Assembly (NCBI RefSeq): GCF_009363255.1
Contig: NZ_CP045318.1
Location: forward strand, 782,001 to 846,000
Source of the DNA: Roseivivax sp. THAF197b
GTDB taxonomy: Bacteria > Pseudomonadota > Alphaproteobacteria > Rhodobacterales > Rhodobacteraceae
DNA length: 64,000 bases
Reading direction: 5' to 3'
Position numbers and translations under genes: made by a program. The notes below the pieces were generated by a model. It was not told where the DNA came from, searched no databases, and was given only the letters and a program-made list of their open reading frames with translations. This document shows positions 45,864 through 54,215 of the stretch, one piece after another. Every line of letters begins with the position of its first letter. Within the stretch, counting starts at the first letter, position 1.

Positions 45864-47124
45864 GCTCGGGATCGGGGCACAGATCGCGCTGCCCTATCTC
45901 TTCGAGGTCTGGGCCATGGATCACCAGATGCCGCCCGAAGGGGCCTGGAAAAGCTGGGTGATCATGGGCGGGCGCGGCGCGGGCAAGACCCGCGCGGGTG
46001 CCGAATGGGTGCGGTCACAGGTCGAAGGCGCTCGCCCGCGCGATCCCGGCCGTTGCCGCCGTATGGCCCTTCTGGGGGAAACGCGCGATCAGGTCCGCGA
46101 GGTCATGATCTTCGGAGACAGCGGCATCCTCGCCTGTTGTCCGCCCGATCGTCGGCCCAAATGGCAGGCGACGCGGCATTGCCTTGTCTGGCCCAACGGC
46201 GCGGAGGCCATGGCCTTCTCGGCGCAGGAGCCCGAAGCGCTGCGCGGGCCGCAATTCGATGGCGCCTGGGCCGATGAGCTGGCCAAGTGGAAAAAGGGTC
46301 AGGCCGTTTGGGACATGCTGCAATTCAGCCTCAGGCTGGGGCAGGACCCGAGGGTCTGCGTGACCACGACACCGCGCAATGTCGCTGTCCTGAAAGATCT
46401 GCTGACCCGCGAGACCACCGTCGTCACACATGCCGCGACGGAGGCGAACCGCGCCAACCTTGCGCCCTCGTTCCTTGAGGAAGTGCGCGAGCGATATGGC
46501 GACACGCGGCTCGGGCGGCAGGAACTCGATGGGCTGCTGATCGAGGAGGCGGAAGGCGCATTGTGGACATCCGCGATGATCGAAGCGGGGCATATCACCC
46601 GGAAACCCGATCTGGTTCGGATCGTGGTCGCGGTCGATCCGCCGACCACGGCGCATGCGGGGTCCGATGCCTGCGGGATCGTGGTGGCGGGGCTCACGCC
46701 CGAGGGCATCGGGGTCGTCCTGGAGGACGCGACCGTTCAGGGCGTCCGGCCTGCCGCCTGGGCGGAAGCGGCCATCGCGGCAATGGCGCGCTGGGACGCC
46801 GACCGCCTCGTGGCCGAGGTGAACCAGGGCGGAGACATGGTCGAGGAAGTGCTGCGCACCGTCGATCCGGACGTGGCGGTCACCAAGGTTCACGCGGCGC
46901 GGGGCAAGACCGCAAGGGCCGAACCGGTGGCCGCGCTTTATGAGCGGGGGCGCGTGCAACATCTGCGCGGCCTTGGCATCCTCGAAGAGCAAATGTGCCG
47001 CATGACGCAGGCGGGATATGAGGGCGCGGGCTCCCCGGACCGTGTGGATGCGCTGGTCTGGGCACTCACAGATCTGATGTTGCGCAACGGCAAGGCGGCG
47101 CGTCCGGGCCTGCGGGAATTGTAA
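45763..47124 (+). CDS. GTA large terminase (g2)
   Basis: About 453 residues, a TerL with N-terminal ATPase and C-terminal nuclease. Walker A is GGRGAGKT near residue 70; Walker B reads FDGAWADELAKWK; the nuclease Asp residues are in VVAVDPPTTA (first metal Asp), EVNQGGDMVEEVL and DRVDALVWAL. The start is uncertain: ATG at MGPGGSILK is used here, with a TTG 11 codons upstream and an inner ATG (MDHQMPP) 50 codons later. It packages about 4 kb of host DNA in RcGTA-type particles. Confidence 0.93.
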   Translation: MGPGGSILKNPAPKSGAALRDCRNAAAREKILNKLGIGAQIALPYLFEVWAMDHQMPPEGAWKSWVIMGGRGAGKTRAGAEWVRSQVEGARPRDPGRCRRMALLGETRDQVREVMIFGDSGILACCPPDRRPKWQATRHCLVWPNGAEAMAFSAQEPEALRGPQFDGAWADELAKWKKGQAVWDMLQFSLRLGQDPRVCVTTTPRNVAVLKDLLTRETTVVTHAATEANRANLAPSFLEEVRERYGDTRLGRQELDGLLIEEAEGALWTSAMIEAGHITRKPDLVRIVVAVDPPTTAHAGSDACGIVVAGLTPEGIGVVLEDATVQGVRPAAWAEAAIAAMARWDADRLVAEVNQGGDMVEEVLRTVDPDVAVTKVHAARGKTARAEPVAALYERGRVQHLRGLGILEEQMCRMTQAGYEGAGSPDRVDALVWALTDLMLRNGKAARPGLREL

Positions 47125-47137
47125 AAACCACGGCACC

Positions 47138-47194
47138 GTTGCGCCGCAACACCCTGGACCGGGCGCAACCCTCAAGCCGCATTAACGCCCGGTC
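47138..47194 (+). other. Structured spacer between terminase and portal genes
   Basis: The 169-bp gap is the largest within the packed GTA cluster. It holds two strong hairpins, gttgc-gcc-gcaac (47138-47150) and gaccgggcg...cgcccggtc (47157-47165 with 47186-47194, nine perfect pairs). No gene is visible. It could limit read-through from terminase to structural genes or stabilise a processed transcript. Confidence 0.5.
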
Positions 47195-47293
47195 CCTACA
47201 CCTTCTCCCAACGGCAGACGGACAATCCCGACGCTGCGATACGAACAGGCCTCGGGCTCCGGCTCGTCTGCCAGAAACCAGGAGTGCGCCCGC

Positions 47294-48481
47294 ATGGTCT
47301 TTCAGCTTTTTCGTGGCCCGGCCCAGCCCGCGACCCCCGAGACCAAGGCTTCGGCCACCGGTCCGGTCGTCGCCTATGCCAGCTCGGGCCGCGTCGCCTG
47401 GAGCCCACGGGACACCGTGTCGCTGACCAAGACGGGCTTTTCCGGCAACCCGGTGGGTTTTCGCGCGGTCAAGCTGATCGCGGAGGCCGCCGCCGCCTTG
47501 CCGCTGGTGCTGCAGGACGCCGAGCGCCGCTATGACGCGCATCCCGCATTGGCACTCCTGACGCAGCCCAATCCGGGGCAGGGTCGGGCGGAGCTTTTGG
47601 AGGCGCTTTACGGTCAGCTCTTGCTGTCGGGGGATGGCTATCTTGAGGCGGTGCACGGCACCACATCGGGTCTGCCGTTCGAATTGCATGTGCTGCGCTC
47701 GGACCGGATGCGACTGATCCCCGGAAATGACGGCTGGCCGGTGGCTTACGAATACACGGTCGGCGCGCGCAAGCATCGCTTCGACATGACGGGCGAGGCC
47801 GCGCCCATCTGCCATATCAAGTCGTTCAATCCGCAGGATGACCATTACGGTCTCTCGCCGATGCAGGCGGCCGCGCAGGCGCTCGACGTGCATAATTCCG
47901 CATCTCGCTGGTCCAAGGGGCTGCTCGACAATGCCGCGCGACCCTCGGGGGCCATCGTCTATACCGGCGGGGACGGCTACGGCACGCTGAGCCCCGAGCA
48001 ATACGACCGCCTCGTGGGGGAGATGGAAGCGCATCACATGGGTGCGCGGAATGCCGGCCGTCCGATGCTGCTTGAAGGTGGTCTCGACTGGAAACCGATG
48101 GGCTTCTCGCCGTCGGACATGGAATTCCACAAATCGAAGGAAGCCGCGGCGCGGGAAATCGCGGTCGCCTTCGGGGTGCCGCCGATGCTGTTGGGCATCC
48201 CGGGAGAGGCGACATTCGCCAATTACCAGGAAGCGCACCGGGCCTTCTATCGCCTGACGGTGCTGCCGTTGGCCACGCGGGTCGCGGCGACGCTCGGCGC
48301 ATGGCTGTCGGCGCAATCGGGCGAGGATTTCGAGCTGAAGCCCGATCTCGATCAGGTCTCCGCGCTGGCCGCCGAGCGGGATCAGCAATGGGCGCGGGTT
48401 GCGGGCGCAGATTTCCTGAGTGCTGCGGAAAAGCGCCGCATCCTCGGCCTGCCGCCGCTCGTGGAGCCCGCGGATGAGTGA
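47294..48481 (+). CDS. GTA portal protein (g3)
   Basis: A 395-residue HK97-type portal protein. Family features are VSLTKTGFSGNPVGFRAVKLIAEAAAALPLVL, LLEALYGQLLLSGDGYLEAV, YGLSPMQAAAQALDVHNSASRW and the lengthy C-terminal AAAREIAVAFGVPPMLLGIPGEATFANYQEAHRAFY segment. The portal is a dodecamer at the capsid vertex through which DNA enters. The length matches RcGTA g3. Its last codons overlap the next small gene. Confidence 0.95.
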   Translation: MVFQLFRGPAQPATPETKASATGPVVAYASSGRVAWSPRDTVSLTKTGFSGNPVGFRAVKLIAEAAAALPLVLQDAERRYDAHPALALLTQPNPGQGRAELLEALYGQLLLSGDGYLEAVHGTTSGLPFELHVLRSDRMRLIPGNDGWPVAYEYTVGARKHRFDMTGEAAPICHIKSFNPQDDHYGLSPMQAAAQALDVHNSASRWSKGLLDNAARPSGAIVYTGGDGYGTLSPEQYDRLVGEMEAHHMGARNAGRPMLLEGGLDWKPMGFSPSDMEFHKSKEAAAREIAVAFGVPPMLLGIPGEATFANYQEAHRAFYRLTVLPLATRVAATLGAWLSAQSGEDFELKPDLDQVSALAAERDQQWARVAGADFLSAAEKRRILGLPPLVEPADE

Positions 48482-48701
48482 GCCCCGCATCCCGACGGAG
48501 CGCTTCGAATGCGCGCCGGGTCTGAGGCTCGAGGCACATGAGCGGCTTTCGGATCTGCAATTCCGCAACCTTGCGGCGCGCCTCGACCGGATCGAGGCGT
48601 TGATGGAGCGGCTCGAACGCCGTCTCTGGCTCGCCGTCTACGGGGTCATGGCCGCGATCGCCGCGCAAGGCGTGCAGGGCCTCATGAGTGTCACGCCCTG
48701 A
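48474..48701 (+). CDS. GTA small protein g3.5
   Basis: A 75-residue protein matching the RcGTA g3.5 position: MSEPRIPTERFECAPGLRLEAHERLSDLQ, a Leu-rich amphipathic helix (RLDRIEALMERLERRL) and one hydrophobic helix (LAVYGVMAAIAAQGVQG). Function unproven; size, place between portal and protease, and start overlap support the assignment. Confidence 0.8.
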   Translation: MSEPRIPTERFECAPGLRLEAHERLSDLQFRNLAARLDRIEALMERLERRLWLAVYGVMAAIAAQGVQGLMSVTP

Positions 48702-48725
48702 CGGGCCTGGAAGCTGGAGAGATAC

Positions 48726-49268
48726 ATGGAACTGGAACACAAGCTCTGCCGCTTCGAGGCGGAAGTCACGGTCGGGGACGGCATGCGGCTCGAGGGTTAT
48801 GCCTCGCGCTTCGGAGCCTGCGATCAGGGCGGCGACGTCGTGGCCAAGGGCGCCTATGCGGCCTCGCTCAAGCGTCTGGGCGCCGAGGGCCGCGCGGTCA
48901 AGATGCTCTGGCAGCACGATCCGGCGCAGCCCATCGGCATCTGGGACGAGGTGCGCGAGGACGGCACGGGGCTTTGGGTCAAGGGGCGCCTCTTGGAGGG
49001 CGTCGCTCGCGCCAAGGAGGCCGCGGCCCTCATAGAGGCGGGGGCCATTGACGGGCTCTCCATCGGCTATCGCACCTTGCGGGCCACGAAGAACACCAAG
49101 GGCCAGCGTGTCCTTGAGGAACTGGAGCTTTGGGAAGTGTCCCTCGTGACCTTCCCGATGCTGCCCAGTGCGCGGGTCGCGGGAAAGGGGGATCACCCCG
49201 ACGACGTGGCCTGGCGCGAGCTGGCACAGACAATCGAACGTCTGCGCCTTGAATTGGCGGGCGGCTGA
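48726..49268 (+). CDS. GTA prohead protease (g4)
   Basis: A 180-residue HK97-family prohead protease. The core has the EGYASRFGACDQGGDVV beginning, LWQHDPAQPIG (His), GLSIGYR (catalytic Ser) and LEELELWEVSLVTFPMLP, the typical terminal strand. It trims the capsid N-terminus during maturation. It begins after ctggagagatac and precedes the major capsid gene by 33 bp. Confidence 0.93.
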   Translation: MELEHKLCRFEAEVTVGDGMRLEGYASRFGACDQGGDVVAKGAYAASLKRLGAEGRAVKMLWQHDPAQPIGIWDEVREDGTGLWVKGRLLEGVARAKEAAALIEAGAIDGLSIGYRTLRATKNTKGQRVLEELELWEVSLVTFPMLPSARVAGKGDHPDDVAWRELAQTIERLRLELAGG

Positions 49269-49301
49269 CGCGCGCCGGGACGAAAACGGGACCAGAACGA
49301 C

Positions 49302-50483
49302 ATGACAAAAGCCGAGAACACGTCTCGGACCGGGGAAGATGCGTCTCCGGTCGTCCAGGTGGGCACCGCGATGGCGGGGTTTGCCCAGGACATCAAGGCC
49401 ATGCGGGCCGACCTTTATGGACAACTCAAAGCACAGGAAGAGCGACTGACCATGCTTGATCGTAAATCTGCCATCAAGGCGGCCCGGCCCGCGCTTGCCA
49501 GCGCCGGCGACACCGAAGCCCCCCACCAGAAGGCGTTCAACGCCTATCTGCGCACAGGCGACGACGATGGCCTGCGCGGCCTCGAGCTGGAGGGCAAGGC
49601 TGCGTCCACGGCGGTGAATTCCGATGGCGGCTACCTCGTCGACCCGCAGACCTCGGCCACGATCGCATCGGTTCTGGCAGGGGCAGGCTCGATCCGCGCC
49701 GTGGCCAGCGTCGTCAACGTGGAGGCCACCTCCTATGACGTGCTGATCGACCGCAACGATGCGGGCGCGGGCTGGGCCGACGAGACCACCGGCACCACCG
49801 AGAGCGGCACGCCGACGATCGAGCGGATCTCCATCCCGCTCTACGAGCTGAACGCGATGCCCAAAGCCTCGCAGCGTCTGCTCGACGACAGCGCCTTCGA
49901 TGTCGAAGCATGGCTTGCGAGCCGGATCGCCGACAAGTTCTCCCGCGCAGAAGCTGCCGCCTTCATCTCGGGCGACGGCGCGGACAAGCCGACGGGCATC
50001 CTGACCCACGCCCAGGTCGATAACGATCTCTGGGCCTGGGGGTCCATTGGCACGGTCGCGACGGGGGCAGCCGCCGATATCGGCGATGGCGATGCGCTGA
50101 TCAGCCTCGTCTACGCGCTGGGTGCGGAATACCGCGCCAACGCGGCCTTCGTGATGAACTCCAAGACCGCGGGTGCGCTGCGCAAGCTCAAGGATGCCGA
50201 TGGCCGCCACCTGTGGTCGGACGGGTTCGCGAGCGGTGAGCCTGCGCGCCTTCTGGGCTACCGCGTGGTGATCGCCGAGGACATGCCGGACATCGCCGCG
50301 GATGCGACACCCATCGCCTTCGGCGACTTCGGTGCGGGCTACACCATCGCCGAGCGGCCCGATCTGCGCATCCTGCGCGATCCGTTCAGCGCCAAGCCGC
50401 ACGTCCTGTTCTACGCCACCAAGCGCGTGGGCGGGGACGTGTCGGATTTCGCCGCGATCAAGCTTCTGGTCTGCGCGGCCTGA
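49302..50483 (+). CDS. GTA major capsid protein (g5)
   Basis: A 393-residue HK97-fold capsid protein. The first ~100 residues are a charged scaffold-like delta domain removed by the protease; the fold begins near KAASTAVNSDGGYLVDPQTSATIASVLAGAGSIR, then IPLYELNAMPKASQRLLDDSAFDVEAWLASRIADKF, AAFISGDGADKPTGIL, and ends with DLRILRDPFSAKPHVLFYATKRVGGDV. In RcGTA it forms an oblate T=3-like head. Confidence 0.95.
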   Translation: MTKAENTSRTGEDASPVVQVGTAMAGFAQDIKAMRADLYGQLKAQEERLTMLDRKSAIKAARPALASAGDTEAPHQKAFNAYLRTGDDDGLRGLELEGKAASTAVNSDGGYLVDPQTSATIASVLAGAGSIRAVASVVNVEATSYDVLIDRNDAGAGWADETTGTTESGTPTIERISIPLYELNAMPKASQRLLDDSAFDVEAWLASRIADKFSRAEAAAFISGDGADKPTGILTHAQVDNDLWAWGSIGTVATGAAADIGDGDALISLVYALGAEYRANAAFVMNSKTAGALRKLKDADGRHLWSDGFASGEPARLLGYRVVIAEDMPDIAADATPIAFGDFGAGYTIAERPDLRILRDPFSAKPHVLFYATKRVGGDVSDFAAIKLLVCAA

Positions 50484-50573
50484 ACGACGCCGTGAGCGGG
50501 CGGCGGCCATCGTGCCGCCGCCTGTTGGGAAAGCCGGTCATCCGGCGGGGATGCAGAGCGGAGACGAAGACCC

Positions 50574-51167
50574 ATGATGCTGACCGAAGAGACCCTCGTG
50601 CAGGATACGGCCCTTCCCGTGGATGGCCTGAAGCGGCATCTCAGGATGGGCTCGGGCTTTGCCGAGGATGATGTGCAGGACGCGGTCCTGTCAGGTTTTC
50701 TGCGCGCGGCCATGGCCGTGATCGAAGGGCGGACCGCGAAGACGCTTCTCGCGCGCGATTTTCTGTTGAGCGTGCAGCGCTGGGCGGCGGCCGATGCGCA
50801 GCCGCTTGGAACAGCGCCGGTGCAGGCCTTGCGGAGCGTCACGCTGATCGACCGGCATGGCACATCGAGCGTTGTTGCACCGACCGCCTACCGGCTGGAG
50901 CGGGACGCGCAGGTGCCGCGGCTCAGATCGATCGCGAGCAGCCTGCCGGGCATCCCCGAAGGCGGCAGCGCGGAAGTGCGCCTCACCGCCGGATACGTCG
51001 CCGAGTTCGGCGATCTGCCCGCCGATCTGGCGCAGGCGGTGCTGCTTCTGGCGGCGCATTACTACGAATACCGCGACGAGACATCTTTGGGCGAGGGCTG
51101 CATGCCCTTCGGCGTGACAGCCCTCCTGGCACGCTACCGTCCCGTACGCATGGGCTTCGGCGCATGA
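50574..51167 (+). CDS. GTA head-tail adaptor (g6)
   Basis: A 197-residue protein matching g6, the adaptor ring beneath the portal (gp6-like/phiE125 gp8 family). Characteristic are VDGLKRHLRMGSGFAEDDVQDAVLSGFLRAAMAVIEGRTAKTLL and AQAVLLLAAHYYEYRDE near the C-terminus. An ATG one codon later is an equal start. It overlaps g7 by four bases. Confidence 0.9.
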   Translation: MMLTEETLVQDTALPVDGLKRHLRMGSGFAEDDVQDAVLSGFLRAAMAVIEGRTAKTLLARDFLLSVQRWAAADAQPLGTAPVQALRSVTLIDRHGTSSVVAPTAYRLERDAQVPRLRSIASSLPGIPEGGSAEVRLTAGYVAEFGDLPADLAQAVLLLAAHYYEYRDETSLGEGCMPFGVTALLARYRPVRMGFGA

Positions 51168-51502
51168 GCGGCGTGCGGCTCAACCGGCGGCTGGTGCTGG
51201 AGCGCGAGAGCGCAATGCCGGACGGTGCAGGCGGGCGCAACGCGGCCTGGGCGGCGCTGGGCACGATCTGGGGCGAGATGACGCCGCGCTCGGGCCGCGA
51301 GGCCAATATCGATGCGGGCACCGTGGCGCGTGCGGGCTACCGCGTGAAGCTGCGCGCGCAGCCGCAGGGGCATGAGGGTCGGCCCCGTCCGGGCGACCGC
51401 TTCCGGTCAGGCACGCGGGTCTTCGATATCCTGAGCGTTCAGGAGGAAGGGCCGGCCGCGCGGCACCTGATCTGCAATGTCGAGGAAGAGGTGACGCCAT
51501 GA
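51164..51502 (+). CDS. GTA head-tail stopper (g7)
   Basis: A 112-residue protein of the phage head-tail joining family: LVLERESAMPDGAGGRNAAWAALGTIWGEMTPRSGREA, YRVKLRAQP and DRFRSGTRVFDILSVQEEG. It matches RcGTA g7, the stopper that closes the head after packaging. ATGA overlap at both ends shows translational coupling with g6 and g8. Confidence 0.9.
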   Translation: MSGVRLNRRLVLERESAMPDGAGGRNAAWAALGTIWGEMTPRSGREANIDAGTVARAGYRVKLRAQPQGHEGRPRPGDRFRSGTRVFDILSVQEEGPAARHLICNVEEEVTP

Positions 51503-51906
51503 GCTACGCCCTGTCCGACGCGCTGCAGGAGGCGGTCTATACCGCGCTGGTGGGTGATCCGGGCCTCGCGCTCGAAGTGGGCGGTCATGTCTATGACGCG
51601 CTGCCCACGGGTCCATTGCCCGAGCTTTACGTCTCGCTCGGCCCCGAGAAGGTGCGCGATGCCTCCGACATGGGGGTCCATGGCGCCTGGCATGATCTGT
51701 CGGTGATCGTGGCCACGGATGCGGCGGGCTTTCGCAGCGCCAAGCGCGCGGCGGCGGCGATCTGCGATGCGCTGGACGATGCGGCCCTGCCATTGGCTCG
51801 GGGACGGCTTGTCAGCCTGCGCTTCCTCAAGGCCGACGCCAAGCGCAGGTCCGGCGATACCCGCCGCATCGAGATGATCTTCCGCGCCCGCGTGGACGAC
51901 GAGTGA
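51499..51906 (+). CDS. GTA tail terminator (g8, DUF3168)
   Basis: A 135-residue DUF3168 protein, the family of tail terminators that cap the tail tube at the head end. The pattern ALQEAVYTALVGDPGL ... HVYDALPTG ... PELYVSLGPEKV, HDLSVIVATD and VDDE end is typical. It starts within the g7 stop. Confidence 0.92.
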   Translation: MSYALSDALQEAVYTALVGDPGLALEVGGHVYDALPTGPLPELYVSLGPEKVRDASDMGVHGAWHDLSVIVATDAAGFRSAKRAAAAICDALDDAALPLARGRLVSLRFLKADAKRRSGDTRRIEMIFRARVDDE

Positions 51907-51929
51907 ACCCTTAGAACGGAGTGACGGAC

Positions 51930-52349
51930 ATGAGCGCCCAAAACGGCAAGGACCTTCTGATCAAGGTGGATCTGACCGGCGACGGACAGTTCCACACCAT
52001 GGCGGGCCTGCGCGCGACGCGGATCAGCTTCAACGCCGAGCAGGTCGACGTGACCTCGCTCGAAAGTCAGGGCGGCTGGCGCGAGCTTCTGGGCGGGGCG
52101 GGCGTGCGCTCCGCCGCGATCTCGGGCTCGGGCATCTTCCGCGACGCCGATACCGACGAACGTGCGCGGCAGATCTTCTTCGCCGCCGAAACACCGCAAT
52201 TCCAGGTCGTGATCCCGGATTTCGGCACCGTCACGGGGCCGTTCCAGGTCACCGGGCTCGAATATGCGGGCACCCATGACGGCGAGGCGACCTACGAGGT
52301 CTCGATGGCCTCAGCGGGTGTCGTGAACTTCGTCGCGGCGGCGATCTGA
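51930..52349 (+). CDS. GTA major tail (tube) protein (g9)
   Basis: A 139-residue tail tube protein: QNGKDLLIKVDLTGDGQFHTMAGLRATRISFNAEQVDVTSLESQGGWRELLGGAG, a strand-rich middle and FQVVIPDFGTVTGPFQVTGLEYAG. This is the phage major tail protein 2 family. ATG behind aacggag is preferred over a GTG three codons earlier. Confidence 0.93.
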   Translation: MSAQNGKDLLIKVDLTGDGQFHTMAGLRATRISFNAEQVDVTSLESQGGWRELLGGAGVRSAAISGSGIFRDADTDERARQIFFAAETPQFQVVIPDFGTVTGPFQVTGLEYAGTHDGEATYEVSMASAGVVNFVAAAI

Positions 52350-52353
52350 GCCG

Positions 52354-52674
52354 ATGGAGAACCCCTGGCGCGGTGAGGTCGAGATCGTGATCGACGGCGA
52401 GACGCGGTGCATGCGCCTGACACTCGGCGCGCTGGCGGAGCTTGAGGCGACGCTCGGGGCGGACAGCCTTGTGGCCTTGGTCGAGCGCTTCGAGACGGGG
52501 CGGTTCGCCAGCCGCGACGTGCTGGCGCTGATCGTCGCGGGATTGCGCGGCGGCGGCTGGGACGTGCGGCCCGACGTGATCGCGCGGGCGGATATCGCGG
52601 GCGGGCCGCTCGCCGCGGCGGAGGCAGCGGCGCGCCTTCTGGCCCGCGCCTTCGCCGAGCCCGCACCGGCATGA
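52354..52674 (+). CDS. GTA tail assembly protein (g10)
   Basis: A 106-residue protein of the GTA gp10 (tail tube chaperone-like) family: RGEVEIVIDGETRCMRLTLGALAELEATLG, VERFETGRFASRDVLALIVAGLRGGGW. The family contains the 'L-T-x-x-A-x-x-E-E' type core of phage tail assembly proteins. It starts 4 bp after g9 and overlaps g10.1 by four bases. Confidence 0.88.
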   Translation: MENPWRGEVEIVIDGETRCMRLTLGALAELEATLGADSLVALVERFETGRFASRDVLALIVAGLRGGGWDVRPDVIARADIAGGPLAAAEAAARLLARAFAEPAPA

Positions 52675-52877
52675 GCCCGGGTCATTTCGACTGGCCGCAG
52701 CTCATGCGGGCGGGTCTGACGCGGCTCGGTCTGCGTCCGGCGGAGTTCTGGGCGCTGACGCCTGCCGAATTGCGCCTGATGTTGGGCGAGGGGGCAGGCC
52801 CGCAGCCTTTGGGGCGCGCGCGGCTCGATGCGCTGATGGCGGCCTTCCCCGATGACATGGACAGGAGCGAGACATGA
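52671..52877 (+). CDS. GTA tail assembly chaperone (g10.1)
   Basis: A 68-residue protein beginning MSPGHFDWPQLMRAGLTRLGLRPAEFWALTPAELRLMLG, matching the small phage tail assembly chaperone encoded after g10 in Rhodobacterales GTAs. The WALTPAE motif is typical. It probably functions with g10 on the tape measure. Four-base overlaps with g10 and g11. Confidence 0.85.
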   Translation: MSPGHFDWPQLMRAGLTRLGLRPAEFWALTPAELRLMLGEGAGPQPLGRARLDALMAAFPDDMDRSET

Positions 52878-53536
52878 CAAGCGATATGGACGGATTGGAG
52901 GCGGAGCTCGACGCGCTCGATGCCTCGCTCTCGGGGGCTGCGAACATGGCGGCGGGCTTCAATGCCGAGATGCAGCGCATCCACGAGACCTTCGCGCAAA
53001 CGGGCGGCGGCGTGCGACGGCTGCAATCGGCGCTGTCATCGGGGCTGTCCTCCGCAATCGACGGGGTCGTGCTGGACGGGATTAGCCTGACATCGGCCCT
53101 CAACGAGGTGGCGCAGGCGATGATCAACACAGCCTACAAGGCTGCCGTCGATCCGGTCGCCGACCATCTGGGCGGTCTGATCTCCACGGGTGTGAACAGC
53201 GTCTTCGGGCAATATTCACCCTTCGCCAAGGGCGCCTCATTCGCGCAGGGGCGGGTGATGCCGTTCGCCAATGGCGGCGTCGTCTCCGGGCCGACAACCT
53301 TCCCGATGCGCGGCGGCACCGGCCTCATGGGCGAGGCGGGACCCGAGGCGATCATGCCCTTGGCGCGGGGGCCGGATGGCAAGCTCGGCGTGCGCGCGGG
53401 CAGTGGCGGGGGCACCGGGGCGGTGCACGTGACCATGAACATCACCACGCCCGATGTGCAGGGCTTCCAGCGCAGCCAGAGCCAGATCGCGGCGCAGATG
53501 AGCCGCGCCTTGTCGCGCGGCGGGCGCAACCGCTGA
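52874..53536 (+). CDS. GTA tape measure protein (g11)
   Basis: A 220-residue tape measure, very short compared with several-hundred-residue phage homologues; this fits the short GTA tail. It has an N-terminal coiled coil (MDGLEAELDALDASLSGA), a helix LQSALSSGLSSAIDGVVLDG, then FAKGASFAQGRVMPFANGGVVSGPTTFPM and GLMGEAGPEAIMPLARG, the typical C-terminal phage-minor-tail signature. Overlaps g10.1. Confidence 0.92.
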   Translation: MTSDMDGLEAELDALDASLSGAANMAAGFNAEMQRIHETFAQTGGGVRRLQSALSSGLSSAIDGVVLDGISLTSALNEVAQAMINTAYKAAVDPVADHLGGLISTGVNSVFGQYSPFAKGASFAQGRVMPFANGGVVSGPTTFPMRGGTGLMGEAGPEAIMPLARGPDGKLGVRAGSGGGTGAVHVTMNITTPDVQGFQRSQSQIAAQMSRALSRGGRNR

Positions 53537-53582
53537 GGTCGCCGCACCCGGTAAGACCAACGACAACGAAAGGGACGGGGCC

Positions 53583-54215
53583 ATGGAGTTCCACGACGTC
53601 AGATTTCCCGCTCGGCTGAGCTTCGGCTCGATGGGCGGGCCCGAACGCAAGACCGAGATCGTCACCCTCGCCAACGGCTATGAGGAGCGTAACACGCCCT
53701 GGTCACAATCGCGCAGGCGCTACGATGCAGGCGTGGGGCTGCGCTCGCTCGACGATGTGGCCGAGGTCGTGGATTTCTTCGAGGCGCGGCGCGGGCAGCT
53801 TTTCGCATTCCGCTGGAAGGATTGGTCCGATTTCAAATCCTGCGTGCCATCGCGCGACGTGCATTTCGAGGATCAGATCATCGGCTATGGCGACGGCGCG
53901 CGTACCGAGTTTCAACTGACCAAGACGTATCGCTCGGGCGAAAATGCCTATGCGCGGCCCATCGACAAGCCGGTGCCCGGCAGCGTCCGCATCGGCATGC
54001 ATGACACGGAGCTGCGCGACGGGGTGGCCTTCTCGGTCGACACCGCCACGGGGCGCGTCACCTTTGCCGAACCGCCGATCACGGGCATCGCCGTCACGGC
54101 GGGCTTCGAGTTCGACGTGCCGGTGCGCTTCGACACCGCGGCGATCCAGACCAGCGTGGCGAATTTCCAGGCCGGTGAAGTGCCCTCAATCGCGGTCGTG
54201 GAGGTGCGGGTATGA
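53583..54215 (+). CDS. GTA distal tail protein (g12, DUF2460)
   Basis: A 210-residue DUF2460 protein, the distal tail (Dit-like) ring: EFHDVRFPARLSFGSMGGPERKTEIVTLANGYEERNTPW, then SLDDVAEVVDFFEARRGQLFAFRWKDWSDF and VPVRFDTA. It links the tail tube with the tip. Its stop overlaps the g13 ATG. Confidence 0.94.
   Translation: MEFHDVRFPARLSFGSMGGPERKTEIVTLANGYEERNTPWSQSRRRYDAGVGLRSLDDVAEVVDFFEARRGQLFAFRWKDWSDFKSCVPSRDVHFEDQIIGYGDGARTEFQLTKTYRSGENAYARPIDKPVPGSVRIGMHDTELRDGVAFSVDTATGRVTFAEPPITGIAVTAGFEFDVPVRFDTAAIQTSVANFQAGEVPSIAVVEVRV

Noticed and set aside
47826..50510. 894-codon antisense frame across GTA portal, protease and capsid genes
   Set aside because: Shadow frame; Arg/Gly/Ala-rich with no domain pattern, while the plus-strand GTA genes are clearly real.
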